Shown: in pieces, positions 18,928 to 28,320 of the stretch
How positions within the stretch are numbered: the first letter of the stretch is position 1
Layout of the letters: each line of letters starts with the position of its first letter
Assembly: GCF_016653635.2 (NCBI RefSeq)
Contig: NZ_CP067421.1
Span: forward strand, 434,001-498,000
Length of the DNA: 64,000 nucleotides
Direction: 5' to 3'
DNA from: Skermanella sp. TT6
GTDB taxonomy: Bacteria; Pseudomonadota; Alphaproteobacteria; Azospirillales; Azospirillaceae
Notes under the pieces: generated by a model
The model's input: the letters and a program-made list of their open reading frames with translations, nothing else
Told to the model about the DNA's origin: nothing
Database searches by the model: none
Program-made: the position numbers and the translations under genes

Positions 18928-20167
18928 TCATGCCGCTCCATGACAGCCCTCCCGTGCCGCGCGCAGGCCGTCGTAGCGCGTGCAGTCGGCGGCCGGTTCG
19001 ATCGTCAGCGTCAGCGCCGCCGGCACTGCCACGGGCGCCGTCGGGGTGACGTCGTGGCGCCGGGCGAGGATGTTCAGGATGACGTCCCGGCTGTGCGTCC
19101 CGCTCGCCAGCGCCTCGCGGCAGGCGGCCTCCACCGCGTCCAGGCCGTCGGTCAGGATGGCGGCGAGAATGCCGACGAACTGCCGGTCGGCTTCGTCGGA
19201 GCGGCCCAGCCGGGCCCTCACCTTGGCCAGGGCCGCAGGCAGCTCCCACTGCCGGAACGGCGCCCCGTTGCGCAGCGCGCCGGGCTTGCGGGCGAGAACC
19301 GGCAGGTAGTGCAGCGGATCGTAGATCGTGTGGCCGTGCCCGAAGGCCCGCCGGTGCTCGGCCACCACCGTGCCGTCGCACCACGCCACGAGCCGGTCGG
19401 CGTAGGCGCGCACCTGCACCGGCTTGCCGGCGGCGGCCGCCGCCACGCTGTAGCGGTTGCGCTCGAAGCGGATCAGGCAGGTCTTCGACGCGCTGGCCGT
19501 GATCTCGTGGAAGCCGTCGAAGGCATTGGCCACGGCGACCAGCGCCGGCCGCTCCGCCTCGAACACCGCCCACACCGTCCGGTCGGGGAACTCGGGATGC
19601 GGTGCGGTGCGCGCCCACGCCTCCACGGCGTGGCGCAGCCGCTCGTTTACTTCCTCCAGCGTCGCTGCCCGCAGGCGTGGGATGAACAGGCGGTGGCGCA
19701 ACGTGCCGACCTGGTTCTCGACCTGCCCCTTCTCCCAGCCCGAGGCCGGCGTGCAGGCCACCGGCTCGACCAGGTAGTGCGAGCACATCTGGGCGAAGCG
19801 GCGGTTGAAGCGCCGCTCCTTGCCGACGAACACGGCGTCAACCGCCGTCTTCATGTTGTCGTAGATGCCGCGCTCGCACAGGCCGCCGTAGAACGCCGCG
19901 GCGCGGGCGTGGGCGTCGAACACCATCTCCTGGGTCTGGCGCGGATAGACCGCCACGAACGGCATCCGGCTGTGGCACAGGCGCACGTGGGCCACCTGCA
20001 CCTTCGTCGTCACCCCGTCCAGGACGATCCACTCCTCCGCCCAGTCGAACTGGTAAGCCTCGCCCGGTGCGAAGGTCAGCGGCACGAATGCCTCGGCCGT
20101 CGCCGCCGGCTGGCGCCGCTTCCACCGCGTGATGTAGCGCCGTACGGCGTCGTAGCCGCCCGCGAAC
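18928..20167 (-). pseudogene. istA: IS21-family transposase IstA, 5' end removed by IS256
   Basis: The DDE core is complete: Asp in FDWAEEWIV, Asp in IYDNMKTAV and Glu in KGQVENQVG. The C-terminal domain runs to the overlap with istB at 18928-18941. Sense continues upstream of the first ATG (20085) as FAGGYDAVRRYITRWKRR and is then cut at 20167 by the IS256 inverted repeat. The N-terminal DNA-binding domain, about 100 residues, is gone. Confidence 0.88.
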
Positions 20168-21074
20168 GATCAAGTCCCCAGGCGTGGTGTAGGAGCGCCC
20201 GTTCCGGGGCAGGCCCGCAGGGAGGCGTAGCCGACCGGAGGGCCTGCCCCGGAACGGGCGGTCATCGTGGTTCTCGGGTAAAGTCTGGTCACCACAACAC
20301 ATACCTGATCCAAGGTGACCACGATGACCGACGAGATGATGACGCTTCGCTCGATGCTTGAAAAGGGCACAGATGCGGATGTGCTGCGTGAGATGATCGG
20401 CTTTGCCGCCCAGCGGCTGATGGAGATGGAGGTTCAGGCGGTGACCGGTGCCGGTCACAGCGAGCGCTCGGCTGACCGCCTCGCACAGCGCAATGGCTAC
20501 CGGGATCGCGACTGGGAAACCAGAGCCGGCACGGTGGAACTGCGCATCCCCAAGCTGCGCAAGGGCAGCTATTTTCCAGGATTTCTGGAGCCGCGCCGGA
20601 TGGCGGAGAAGGCGCTGACGGCGGTGATCCAGGAGGCCTACATCCAGGGCGTTTCGACCCGCGGGGTGGACGATCTGGTCAAGGCCATGGGCATGAGCGG
20701 CATCTCGAAGAGCCAGGTCAGCCGGTTGTGCGAAGAGATCGACGACCGGGTCAAGACGTTCCTGAGCCGTCCGATCGAAGGCGACTGGCCATATCTCTGG
20801 ATCGATGCGACCTACGTCAAGGTCCGCCAGCAGGGACGTATCGTGTCTGTCGCCGTGACCGTCGCAGTGGCGGTCAACACCGACGGCCGGCGCGAGGTGC
20901 TGGGCATGGACATCGGTGCCTCGGAGGCCGAGACCTTCTGGCTCGAATTCCTGCGCAAGCTCAAGCGTCGCGGTCTCGCTGGCGTCAAGCTGGTGATTTC
21001 CGACGCCCATGAGGGCATCAAGGCAGCCGTCCAGCGCGTGTTCCAGGCGACATGGCAGCGCTGCCGAGTGCACA
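20168..21074 (+). pseudogene. IS256-family element and transposase, 3' truncated (copy A)
   Basis: The left inverted repeat starts GATCAAGTCCCCAGGCGTGG at 20168. The transposase starts at 20324 (AAGGTG spaced six bases before ATG) and is nearly identical to the full copy at 53402-54830 up to WQRCRVH. There the sequence switches at about 21074 to recombinase element 3, removing the last about 140 residues, including the catalytic Glu region. This IS256 insertion is what truncated istA. Confidence 0.88.
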
Positions 21075-21222
21075 CGATCCGAACGCAATCGACGCCTTGC
21101 GGTTCAGTTCCAGAGTGGCGTTCCAATGGGCGGCGATCAGCAGGACGCGCCGCCGCCGCTCGCCGGCTCCCTCGGCTTGGCGGTGCTAGGGTGCGAAGGG
21201 TACATCCGAACGAGGTGTGCCC

Positions 21223-21519
21223 ATGCCGCGAACCAGAAGCCCGCCGGCGGCGCGGGACTGGACGATCCGGTCGGTCTTCGTCCGTACACGCGACGGCTCC
21301 GCCCGTCTCGCCCGCGCCTATCGCCATCTGCTCCAGACTGATCAGCCCGAACCGCCAGGGGACGGCTCCGACAGTCCCGATTCGATCATTGAAGGAGGAG
21401 CGCCATGCGCGCCGCCATCTATGCCCGTGTCTCCACTGAGCGCCAGGAACGCCAGCAAACCATCGACAGCCAACTCGACGTCCTCCGCGCCTGGGCCAAC
21501 ACCGCGAACCACGAGTTGA
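21223..21519 (+). CDS. Small accessory frame upstream of recombinase 3
   Basis: The frame starts [17 protein letters not shown] and continues [19 protein letters not shown]; it could encode 98 residues and overlaps the recombinase start at 21405. The first about 60 residues are plausible. GAGGTG precedes the ATG. It takes the same place as the small frames of elements 1 and 2, but I see no sequence similarity. Function is unknown. Confidence 0.4.
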   Translation: MPRTRSPPAARDWTIRSVFVRTRDGSARLARAYRHLLQTDQPEPPGDGSDSPDSIIEGGAPCAPPSMPVSPLSARNASKPSTANSTSSAPGPTPRTTS

Positions 21520-22850
21520 CCGACGCCCATGTGTTCCGCGATGAGGGATACAGCGGGTCGCGCCTCGACAGGCCTGGCCTGGACGCCCTGCGCGATGCGG
21601 TGCGCGACGGGGAAGTCGATGTCGTTGCCGTTCTCGCCCCTGACCGGCTGGCCCGGCGCTACGCCTACCAGGTGCTCCTGCTGGAGGAGTTCCGCCGGGT
21701 GGAGTGCGCGGTCGAGTTCCTCAACCGCGCGATCTCCGACGATCCGGGCGACCAGCTCCTGCTTCAGATCCAGGGCGCCGTCGCCGAGTACGAGCGAGCG
21801 CTGCTCGGTGAACGCTTCCGGCGCGGTAAGCTCCAGAAGGCGCGGGCTGGGCAGTTCATCGGTCCCCGCGCGCCCTACGGCTATCGCTACCTGCCGCGCC
21901 ATGACGGCGCCGCCGGTCAGCTCGTCGTCGATGAGGCGGAGGCCGAACTGGTGGGCCTGCTTTATGGCTGGCTCGCCGATGAGGGTCTGACCCTGCGCCA
22001 GATCCTGAGGCGGCTGAACTTCGGCCCTTGGTTCCCGCGCTGCGGCCGGCGGCCCTGGTCGCCATCCACCGTCCACCATATCCTGTCGGATCCCGTCTAC
22101 ACCGGGACCGCCTATTCGAACCGCTACGAGTACCTGCCGTCGCGCAAGCCGCGCAGCCGCAAGCCGTCCTACTCGGGCAAGGGGACCCGCCGGCTCCGGC
22201 CCAGGGAGCAGTGGATCGCCATTCCCGTTCCGCCGCTGATCGATCAGGACACCTGGGACCGTGCCCAGGCCCAGCTGGCGCGCAATGCCGTCCTGTCATT
22301 CCGGAACAACCGGAAGCATAATTATCTGCTGCGCTGTCTGCTGACCTGCGGGGAGTGCGGCTTGGCCATGTACGGGATCACCAGAAAGGCGGCGGATGGG
22401 CGTGAGTTCGGGTATTACCGGTGCGCCGGCAAGGACTGCGTGTCGACCGCCCGATCCTCGCCGTGTCCGCGGGCGCAGGTCAAGGCCGACGATCTGGAGA
22501 AGACGGTCTGGGACCATGTCGTCGGCCTGCTCAGCGATCCCGACCGGCTGTTCGCCCAGTTCCAGGAGTTCGCCGGGGAGGCTGGTCAGGCTGCGGCGCG
22601 TGGTTCGGACGCCGAGCGGAAGCTGCGGACACGCCTGGATGGGCTGGCGCGTGCGGACCGGCGTCTGCTCGACGCTTACCAGTTGGAGGTGATCAGTCTG
22701 GAGGAATTGCAGGAGCGGCGCCGGCAACTGGCCGATCAGCGCAAAGCCCTCGACCTTCAAATCGAGCAACAGCGCCGCCTGTGCGAACAGCGCGCCAAGG
22801 CCCAGGCAGTCATGACGGACCTGACGGCGTTCTGCCAGCGGGTTCGGCCC
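21405..22850 (+). pseudogene. Large serine recombinase (element 3), 3' truncated by IS256
   Basis: About 480 native residues are present. Catalytic Ser10 lies in YARVSTERQ; the resolvase domain runs to about 145. A recombinase domain (TVHHILSDPVYTGTAYSN), a zinc ribbon (LTCGECGLAMYG, later RCAGKDC) and a coiled coil (about 400-470) follow. The native sequence ends at about LTAFCQRV; the rest of the open frame reads into the IS256 element. Only the extreme C-terminus is lost, so residual activity cannot be excluded. GGAGGAGCGCC before the ATG is a strong ribosome binding site. Confidence 0.85.
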
Positions 22851-24177
22851 GGTGGGACTATCGGGAATTCCGTGCTTGGCGGGGCGGGTTCACTATCAGG
22901 CGGTCATCGCCTTTGCGAACCGGTCGCCGAAGATGACAGCCATCTGGGCTTTGGCGGCCGTCCATTCCCGGGGCGGCATCTTCCAGTCTTTCTCCGCGCG
23001 GTTCAAGACGAGAAACAGGAGCTTCAGCGCGGCTTCGTCATTGGGGAAATGCCCCCTGGCCCGGACCGCCCGGCGCAGCTTTGAGTTCAACGCTTCAATG
23101 GCATTGGTCGTGTAAAGGATGCGCCGGACCTCGCGCGGGAAGGCAAAGAAGGGGATGACCTCCTGCCACGCCCGCCGCCAGGCCTTGCCGATGGCCGCGT
23201 ATTTTTCGCCCCAAGGCCCGGTCTCAAAGGCGGTCAGGGCCATCTCGGCGGCCTTGTCGTCGACAGCGTCGTAGACCGTCTTCAGGGCGGCGGCGATGGC
23301 CTTGCGGTCCTTCCAGGACGCGAACTCCATGCTGTGGCGCAGCAGATGAACGACGCAAGTCTGAACAATCGTCTCCGGATAGGCAGCCGCGATCGCCTCG
23401 GGAAAGCCCTTCAGCCCATCGACAACAGCCAGCAGGATGTCCTCCACACCCCGATTCTTCAACTCGTTCAGGACGCGCAGCCAGAACTTGGCGCCCTCGT
23501 TCTGTTCGATCCACAGGCCCAGCACTTCCTTGGCACCGTCGGCCCGAACGCCAATCGCCACATGGATGGCCTTGTTGCGGACCAGACCTTCGTCGCGGAT
23601 CTTGACCCGGATGGCATCCAGGAACACCAGGGGGTAGATCGCCTCCAGCGGCCGGTTCTGCCAGGCCGTCACCTCCTCGATCACCGCGTCCGTCACCGTG
23701 GAGATCAAATCGGCTGAGACCTCAATGCCATAGAGCTCCCGCAGGTGTCCCGTGATCTCCCGGGTTGACATGCCGCGTGCGTACATTGAGATGATCTTCT
23801 CGTCAAAGCCGGGGAAGCGCCGCTGGTATTTGCCGATCAGCGCCGGATCGAACGTCCCCGACCGATCGCGGGGAATGGACAGACCCATCGAGCCGCCATC
23901 GGTCAGCACCGTCTTGTGGCCGTAGCCGTTGCGACGGTTGCCGCTCTCATCTCCAGCCAGATGATGATCCAGCTCCGCCTTCAGCGCCCGCTCCGTCAGC
24001 GCCTTCTTCAGCTGGTCGAGCAGGCCGTTCTGGTCGAATGCCGTCTTCGCATCGGCTCCAGCCAGCAGTTGGTCAAGGATCGCGTCAGGGATAACAGGAT
24101 CTTTGCGTCGGGCCATTCAGGGTCTCCTTCTGTTTCAGGATAACCCCGCCAAGCACGGAATTCCCGATAGTCCCACC
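22851..24177 (-). mobile_element. IS256-family element, complete (copy C, distinct from A/B)
   Basis: A perfect inverted repeat of about 34 bp lies at 22851-22884 and 24144-24177 (its core includes GGGACTATCGGGAATTCCG). The flanks do not share an 8-9 bp duplication: recombinase sequence is on the left and partial IS5 on the right. A rearrangement or one-sided deletion must therefore have followed insertion. Confidence 0.85.
22896..24116 (-). CDS. IS256-family transposase (copy C)
   Basis: This 406-residue mutator-type DDE transposase has the N-terminal domain (residues 1-150, with NRRNGY), Asp in LVFLDAIRVKI, Asp in VVDGLKGF, the CVVHLLRHS motif and Glu in TTNAIEALNSKLR. It is full length without stops. 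It is clearly different from the other IS256 pair in the window, which is about as long but has [12 protein letters not shown] at the matching place. Confidence 0.92.
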   Translation of the reverse strand: MARRKDPVIPDAILDQLLAGADAKTAFDQNGLLDQLKKALTERALKAELDHHLAGDESGNRRNGYGHKTVLTDGGSMGLSIPRDRSGTFDPALIGKYQRRFPGFDEKIISMYARGMSTREITGHLRELYGIEVSADLISTVTDAVIEEVTAWQNRPLEAIYPLVFLDAIRVKIRDEGLVRNKAIHVAIGVRADGAKEVLGLWIEQNEGAKFWLRVLNELKNRGVEDILLAVVDGLKGFPEAIAAAYPETIVQTCVVHLLRHSMEFASWKDRKAIAAALKTVYDAVDDKAAEMALTAFETGPWGEKYAAIGKAWRRAWQEVIPFFAFPREVRRILYTTNAIEALNSKLRRAVRARGHFPNDEAALKLLFLVLNRAEKDWKMPPREWTAAKAQMAVIFGDRFAKAMTA

Positions 24178-24644
24178 GACAAGCCGGGCTCGAAGCGCCA
24201 CGTCGTCATCGACGCCAACGGCATCCCGCTGGCCGTGACCCTGTCGGCCGCTAACATCCACGACAGCCGGATGCTGGAGGCCACCGTCGATGCCATCCCG
24301 CCCATCCGCCAGTGCGCCGGCCGGCCCCGCCGCCGTCCCGCCAAGCTGCATGCGGGAGCTTTAGCTAACGCTGAAAGCGGTACAAAGGCTATGATTTCCG
24401 GCGCTGCCGGCGTGCGTTGCGCGGACGCGCCATCATTCCCCGGATCGCGCGGCGCGGCATCGACAGCACCGAGCGCCTGGGCCGGCACCGCTGGAAGGTC
24501 GAACGCACCTTGGCATGGTTCGCCCAATTCCGGCGGACCTCCGTGCGCTACGAACGCCGGATCGATATCTTTGCCGCCTTCAACCACCTCGCCGCAGCCC
24601 TCATCACCTTCCGCTTCGTCGAACGATGGTTATGTTAGGCACTC
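24178..24644 (+). pseudogene. Partial IS5-family element (second copy)
   Basis: The sequence is nearly identical to the complementary part of 5212-5690. It covers the second transposase frame from KPGSKRHVV to FRFVERWLC and includes the same about 28-bp insert at 24354-24382. The outer inverted repeat is intact (ends GTTAGGCACTC at 24644) and is followed by TTA. The other half was lost at the IS256 copy C junction. Confidence 0.85.
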
Positions 24645-24778
24645 TTATCGTGTAGCCCGGCACTCTCACCTAAACCTACCCATCTCAGTGCTGCTTTATG
24701 CCTTCCGGTCATAGGTATGTTCGAAGGAGAGCAGTCGACCACCGATAGGTTGTGAGATGATTTCAGCTTGCGCTACTA
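24645..24778. other. Short host stretch, presumed upstream region of the RTX gene
   Basis: No gene is seen. Before IS630 arrived, this stretch was joined to the RTX start codon (…CTACTAGCTACTATG), so it probably holds that gene's promoter. An AAGGAGAG lies at about 24724. Confidence 0.35.
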
Positions 24779-25919
24779 GTGCATTGACGCCGACAAGGGA
24801 TTCACACAAGGGCGGCATTGTGCGAGTCTGGGGTCATGGCCCAGACAGTCAGCGTCATCGTCAGCCCTGAGGACCGCGCGCGGTTGGCCGCCGTCATCGG
24901 GGACCGCAGCCGCCCGCTCAAACACACGCAGCGGGCCCGTATCGTGCTTCTGTCGGCGGATCGGCTGCCGGTCCTGGAAATCGCCCGGCAGACCGGGGTA
25001 AGCCGCCCCTCGGTTTGGCGCTGGCAGCGTCGCTTCGCCGAGAAGGGCGTGGACGTGCTGCTGCGCGAACCCAGCCGCAAGCCGGGCAAGGCTCCGGTCC
25101 CGGAGGAGACGGTTCGGCGGATCGTTGCCCTGACCTGCGCGGAACCGCCCGGAACGGCGACCCACTGGACCGGGCGGGCGATGGCCGAGGCGGTCGGCCT
25201 GAGCCTGCGCACGATCCAGCGGATCTGGGAGGCGCATCGGCTCCAGCCCCACCGCATCCGCACCTTCAAGCGGTCCAACGATCCGGCCTTCGCCGCCAAG
25301 GTCGAGGACGTCGTCGGCCTCTACATGGACCCACCCGCCCACGCGGTGGTCATATCCATCGACGAGAAATCGCAGATCCAGGCGCTCGACCGCACCCAGC
25401 CGGGACTGCCGCTGAAGCCGGGGAAATGCGGAACCATGACCCACGACTACAAGCGCCACGGCACCACCACCCTGTTCGCGGCCCTGAACGTGCTGGACGG
25501 CACCGTGGTCGGCCGCTGCATGAGCCAGCACCGTCATCAGGAGTTCATCAAGTTCCTCAACGCCGTCGAGCGCGCCGTTCCGGCGGGCAGGATCGTCCAT
25601 GCCATCCTGGACAACTACGCCACCCACAAGCACCCGAAGGTGCAGGTCTGGCTGGCCGATCACCCGCGTTGGGTTTTCCATTACACGCCCACCTCGGCGT
25701 CCTGGCTGAACGCCGTCGAGGGCTTCTTCTCGACCCTGACCCGCAAGCGCCTGAAGCGTGGCGTCTTCACCTCCGTCCCCCAACTGGAGGACGCGATCCG
25801 CCGCTTCATCAAGGAGCATAACGGCAAGGCAAAACCCTTCGTCTGGACCAAGCCCGCCGAGACCATCCTGGAAAAGCTCAGGCGCCTTCCCGCTGCATCC
25901 CTTCAATGAGTCGCTGCAC
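24779..25919 (+). mobile_element. IS630-family element, 1141 bp, TA duplication
   Basis: The ends read GTGCATTGAC (24779 onward) and, in reverse complement at the right, GTGCAGCGAC. Both are flanked by TA (24777-24778 and 25920-25921), the duplication IS630/mariner elements always leave. Insertion lies six bases upstream of the RTX ATG. Confidence 0.85.
24836..25909 (+). CDS. IS630-family transposase
   Basis: This protein of about 357 residues has an N-terminal helix-turn-helix (EIARQTGVSRPSVWRWQRRF), then the DDE core: Asp in VISIDEKSQIQ, Asp in HAILDNYATHKH and Glu in WLNAVEGFFSTLTRK. The single frame is intact. I start it at the ATG at 24836 (MAQTVSVIV); an ATG six codons earlier is less likely. 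Confidence 0.92.
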   Translation: MAQTVSVIVSPEDRARLAAVIGDRSRPLKHTQRARIVLLSADRLPVLEIARQTGVSRPSVWRWQRRFAEKGVDVLLREPSRKPGKAPVPEETVRRIVALTCAEPPGTATHWTGRAMAEAVGLSLRTIQRIWEAHRLQPHRIRTFKRSNDPAFAAKVEDVVGLYMDPPAHAVVISIDEKSQIQALDRTQPGLPLKPGKCGTMTHDYKRHGTTTLFAALNVLDGTVVGRCMSQHRHQEFIKFLNAVERAVPAGRIVHAILDNYATHKHPKVQVWLADHPRWVFHYTPTSASWLNAVEGFFSTLTRKRLKRGVFTSVPQLEDAIRRFIKEHNGKAKPFVWTKPAETILEKLRRLPAASLQ

Positions 25920-26897
25920 TAGCTACTATGGGGGCTGACTTGGCGACGCTCAAAGGGAATGCCAGCAACAATACGATCAACGGCACATCATCGGCTGACT
26001 CAATCTACGGCTATGCTGGCAATGATACGCTGTACGGCAAGGCTGGGAACGACCTGATATGGGGCGGCATCGGCTCCGACAGGCTATTCGGTGAGGCTGG
26101 TAACGACACTCTACGCGGTGAAGCCGGCGATGACTTCGCCTATGGCAGTGACGGCAACGACCTGATCTACGGCGGAACTGGCAACGACACGCTCCACGGC
26201 GATGCCGGAACGGACACGATCTATGGCGAGGCTGGTATCGATACGTTGAAAGCCGGTACGGGCATCGCAAAGTTGTACGGCGGTGACGGCAATGATAAAT
26301 TTTATTATGACCCAACGACAGCGAATATCAGCTCGCTCGGAAATTATTTGTCAACAACGACAATGGATGGTGGTCTGAATTATGACACTCTCAATGTTTA
26401 CAATAAGGCTACTTACACAAAGAATGGCGTTACCCGACCAGCGGTAACTGAGATTAGCATTGAAGGCTATGGGGACGATGATCGTATCGTTTTCGGCGGA
26501 GATCTGCGAACTGATCCATGGATACTGGCTGGAACATTTAAGAACATTGAAAGAATAACAGTCACTGGACCGGGTAGCCTAGACTACTTCGGTTCAATCG
26601 ATGGTGATGATCAGATGACCATTGTTGGCACTAGTTCAGCAGATTACTTTTTCAGCTCCTGGGGCAAAGACATAATGGACGGTGGTGCCGGTAATGATGT
26701 ATTTACTCTTGCAGAGGGCAATATAGATGATGTTATTTATAGCACTTCGACTGACAGTGATAAGTTCTGGTTTGATGTTTATGGAGGATCTGGAGCAACT
26801 ATCACCGGATTTAATGGCGTAGGTAAAGCAGGAGGTGATGAGATACACTTCAACTTTGTAGATAGATTTTTCTATCCAAATCCTAGTGAAGCACTAG

Positions 26898-28203
26898 CAG
26901 GACGCGGAAAAATGGGCCTTCGCAGCGCCCTTGCCTCCGCTGAGGCTTGAAGAGGGCGCTTAGGACGCCCGTTTTGGTCGAGATGGAGCGGTTTGCCTCG
27001 ATCCAGGGCTCGCGGAGCCGCCGTTGAGGCGGACTCCGGACGTGATTATGCCGCAGCCAGCAGCTTGGGCAGGCGGATCAGGTTGTAGGCCGCGGCGGTC
27101 AGCGTGAACATCCAACCGACACGGGCCGTGCCGCGATGACGCGCTTTGCGCAAGCCGGCTCCCTTGATCCAGCCGAACACCTCTTCGATCCGCTTGCGGA
27201 TACGCAGGCTGACGGCGTAGCCGGGGTGGCGGGTGGTCCGGCCGTCGATCGCCGAGCGGCGGTTGTTCGTGTTCTGGGCGACGTGCGGGGCCGCGCCCAA
27301 CTCGCGCATGTTCGCCACGAAATCCCTGGTGTCGTAGGCCTTGTCGGCCCCGACCGTGATGCGGTGGCGGCCCGGAATGGCCTCGACCATGGCCACCGCC
27401 GCCTCGCGCTCGGCCAAGCCGGTGGCCGCCGTCAGCCGGACATCCACCACCAGGGCGTGGCGGTTCTCCATCAGCGCATGACCCATGAAGGCCAGCTTCG
27501 CCGGCTGCCCGTTGCCCTTGCGGTACAGCCGCGCCTCGGGATCGGTGGTCGAGGCGTGGGTCTCGTTGGAGCGCTTCTCGCCATGGAAGTCGCGTTCGCC
27601 GTTGCGTCCCGGCCCCGGCGGCTCGCCGCTGCCGTCCTTGGGCCGGAAGCTCTTCACCGAGGCCCACGCCTCGATCAGCGTGCCGTCCACCGAGAAATGC
27701 TCGTCCGACAGCAGCGTTCTGACCCGCGGCTGATCCAGCACGGTAGCCAGGAACTTGGCCGCCACATCGCCGGCCAGCAGCCGTTCACGGTTCTTGGTGA
27801 ACACCGTCACGTCCCACACCGGCGCGTCCATCGACAGGCCGACGAACCAGCGGAACAGCAGATTGTAATCGAGCTGTTCCATCAGCTGACGCTCCGAGCG
27901 CACCGAGTAGAAGGCCTGCAGCAGCAGCGCCCGCAGCAGCTTCTCCGGCGGGATCGATGGTCGCCCAATCCTGGAGTACAGCCCCTCGAAGGCCGGCGAC
28001 ATCACCTCCAGCGCCTCGTCCACGATGGCCCGGATCGGCCGCAACGGATGGCTCGCCGGAACCCGCGCTTCACAGCTCACGTAGCTGAACAGACCCTCGC
28101 TGCGTTCGTCCAATCCCCGCATCGTCCCCTCGCCGGCCGCAGTCTAAACCACCGAAGAGAATCACGACCGCCCGCCCGTGCACAGCCCTTTTTCCGCAGC
28201 CTG
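26898..28203 (-). mobile_element. IS5-group element, 1306 bp, CTAG duplication (copy A)
   Basis: The ends are CAGGACGCGGAAAAATGGGC (26898 onward) and, reverse-complemented from 28203, CAGGCTGCGGAAAAAGGGC. CTAG lies at 26894-26897 and 28204-28207. It interrupts the RTX gene. The second copy at 52101 is in the opposite orientation. Confidence 0.9.
27046..28122 (-). CDS. IS5-group transposase (copy A)
   Basis: This 358-residue DDE transposase has the DUF772-type N-terminal domain (ERQLMEQLDYNLLFRWF), Asp in FSVDGTLIEAWAS, Asp in VGADKAYDTRDF and Glu in IRKRIEEVFGWIKG. It is intact, starts at MRGLDERSEG and is about 97% identical to the copy at 52181 by eye. Confidence 0.9.
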   Translation of the reverse strand: MRGLDERSEGLFSYVSCEARVPASHPLRPIRAIVDEALEVMSPAFEGLYSRIGRPSIPPEKLLRALLLQAFYSVRSERQLMEQLDYNLLFRWFVGLSMDAPVWDVTVFTKNRERLLAGDVAAKFLATVLDQPRVRTLLSDEHFSVDGTLIEAWASVKSFRPKDGSGEPPGPGRNGERDFHGEKRSNETHASTTDPEARLYRKGNGQPAKLAFMGHALMENRHALVVDVRLTAATGLAEREAAVAMVEAIPGRHRITVGADKAYDTRDFVANMRELGAAPHVAQNTNNRRSAIDGRTTRHPGYAVSLRIRKRIEEVFGWIKGAGLRKARHRGTARVGWMFTLTAAAYNLIRLPKLLAAA

Positions 28204-28320
28204 CTAGGAAAATACGAAAACGGCAATACCACAACGTTGACCCTGGGGGAAACTACTGTAAAAGTTGATAAGGTTGGTCTGATTGAGAACGTGGACTATT
28301 TTTTCCACATGTCTGGCTGA

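Larger units (their letters stand above)
12963..18941 (-). pseudogene. istB: istB split into three pieces by two serine-recombinase elements
   Basis: Piece 1 (about 18622-18941) encodes MERHELMAMMAELSLAGMR up to RNAVFVGG. Piece 2 (about 15830-16068) encodes TGSGKTHICIAITAN through LDELGYLPFSQ to LLFH. Piece 3 (12963-about 13134) encodes [14 protein letters not shown] to WRFKNRS. Pieces 1 and 2 join cleanly: both ends share the dinucleotide AC of a Thr codon, and removal of the intervening element restores the Walker A sequence GGTGSGKT in frame. The join of pieces 2 and 3 is obvious at the protein level, but I could not reconcile the exact bases there. The start ATG overlaps the end of istA, as is usual for IS21. 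Confidence 0.85.
12771..20167 (-). mobile_element. Second IS21-family element, invaded twice and truncated
   Basis: The left end starts with TGTCAATCGG at 12771, directly after the truncated IS30 gene. Reading leftwards it carried istA then istB. The right end is lost where an IS256 element begins at 20168. Two recombinase-bearing elements (about 13135-15829 and 16069-18623) lie inside istB, so a unit of about 2.2 kb now spans 7.4 kb. It belongs to a different IS21 subgroup from the copy at 6.2-9 kb: its istA has FDWAEEW where the first copy has LEVDYAG. Confidence 0.8.
21074..22850 (+). mobile_element. Serine-recombinase element 3, in an IS256 transposase, right end lost
   Basis: The left edge is where IS256 copy A departs from copy B, in the codons for RVHF. 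It carries a small frame and a serine recombinase on the same strand. The right end is missing because another IS256 begins at about 22851. It is of a different subgroup from elements 1 and 2: its recombinase has the YARVST start and lacks the long C-terminal extension. Confidence 0.65.
25928..28320 (+). pseudogene. RTX calcium-binding repeat protein, split by IS5-group insertion
   Basis: The coding parts are 25928-26897 and 28208-28320. Residues about 28-115 are roughly ten nonapeptide repeats of the GGxGxDxL type (YGKAGNDLI, FGEAGNDTL, YGGTGNDTL), the parallel beta-roll that binds calcium in proteins exported by type I secretion. The second half is less repetitive, less GC-rich, and has another GGAGNDVF block. 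The insertion sequence entered after EAL with a CTAG duplication. Deleting it gives EAL-GKYENGNTTTLTL in frame to the stop, about 360 residues in all. The end VDYFFHMSG resembles short hydrophobic RTX C-termini. IS630 separates the ATG from its upstream region, so the gene is doubly damaged. No secretion genes are adjacent. Confidence 0.88.

Noticed and set aside
27136-28320. 394-residue plus-strand frame over the IS5-group element
   Set aside because: Antisense to the transposase; only its last about 36 residues are genuine, being the displaced end of the RTX gene.
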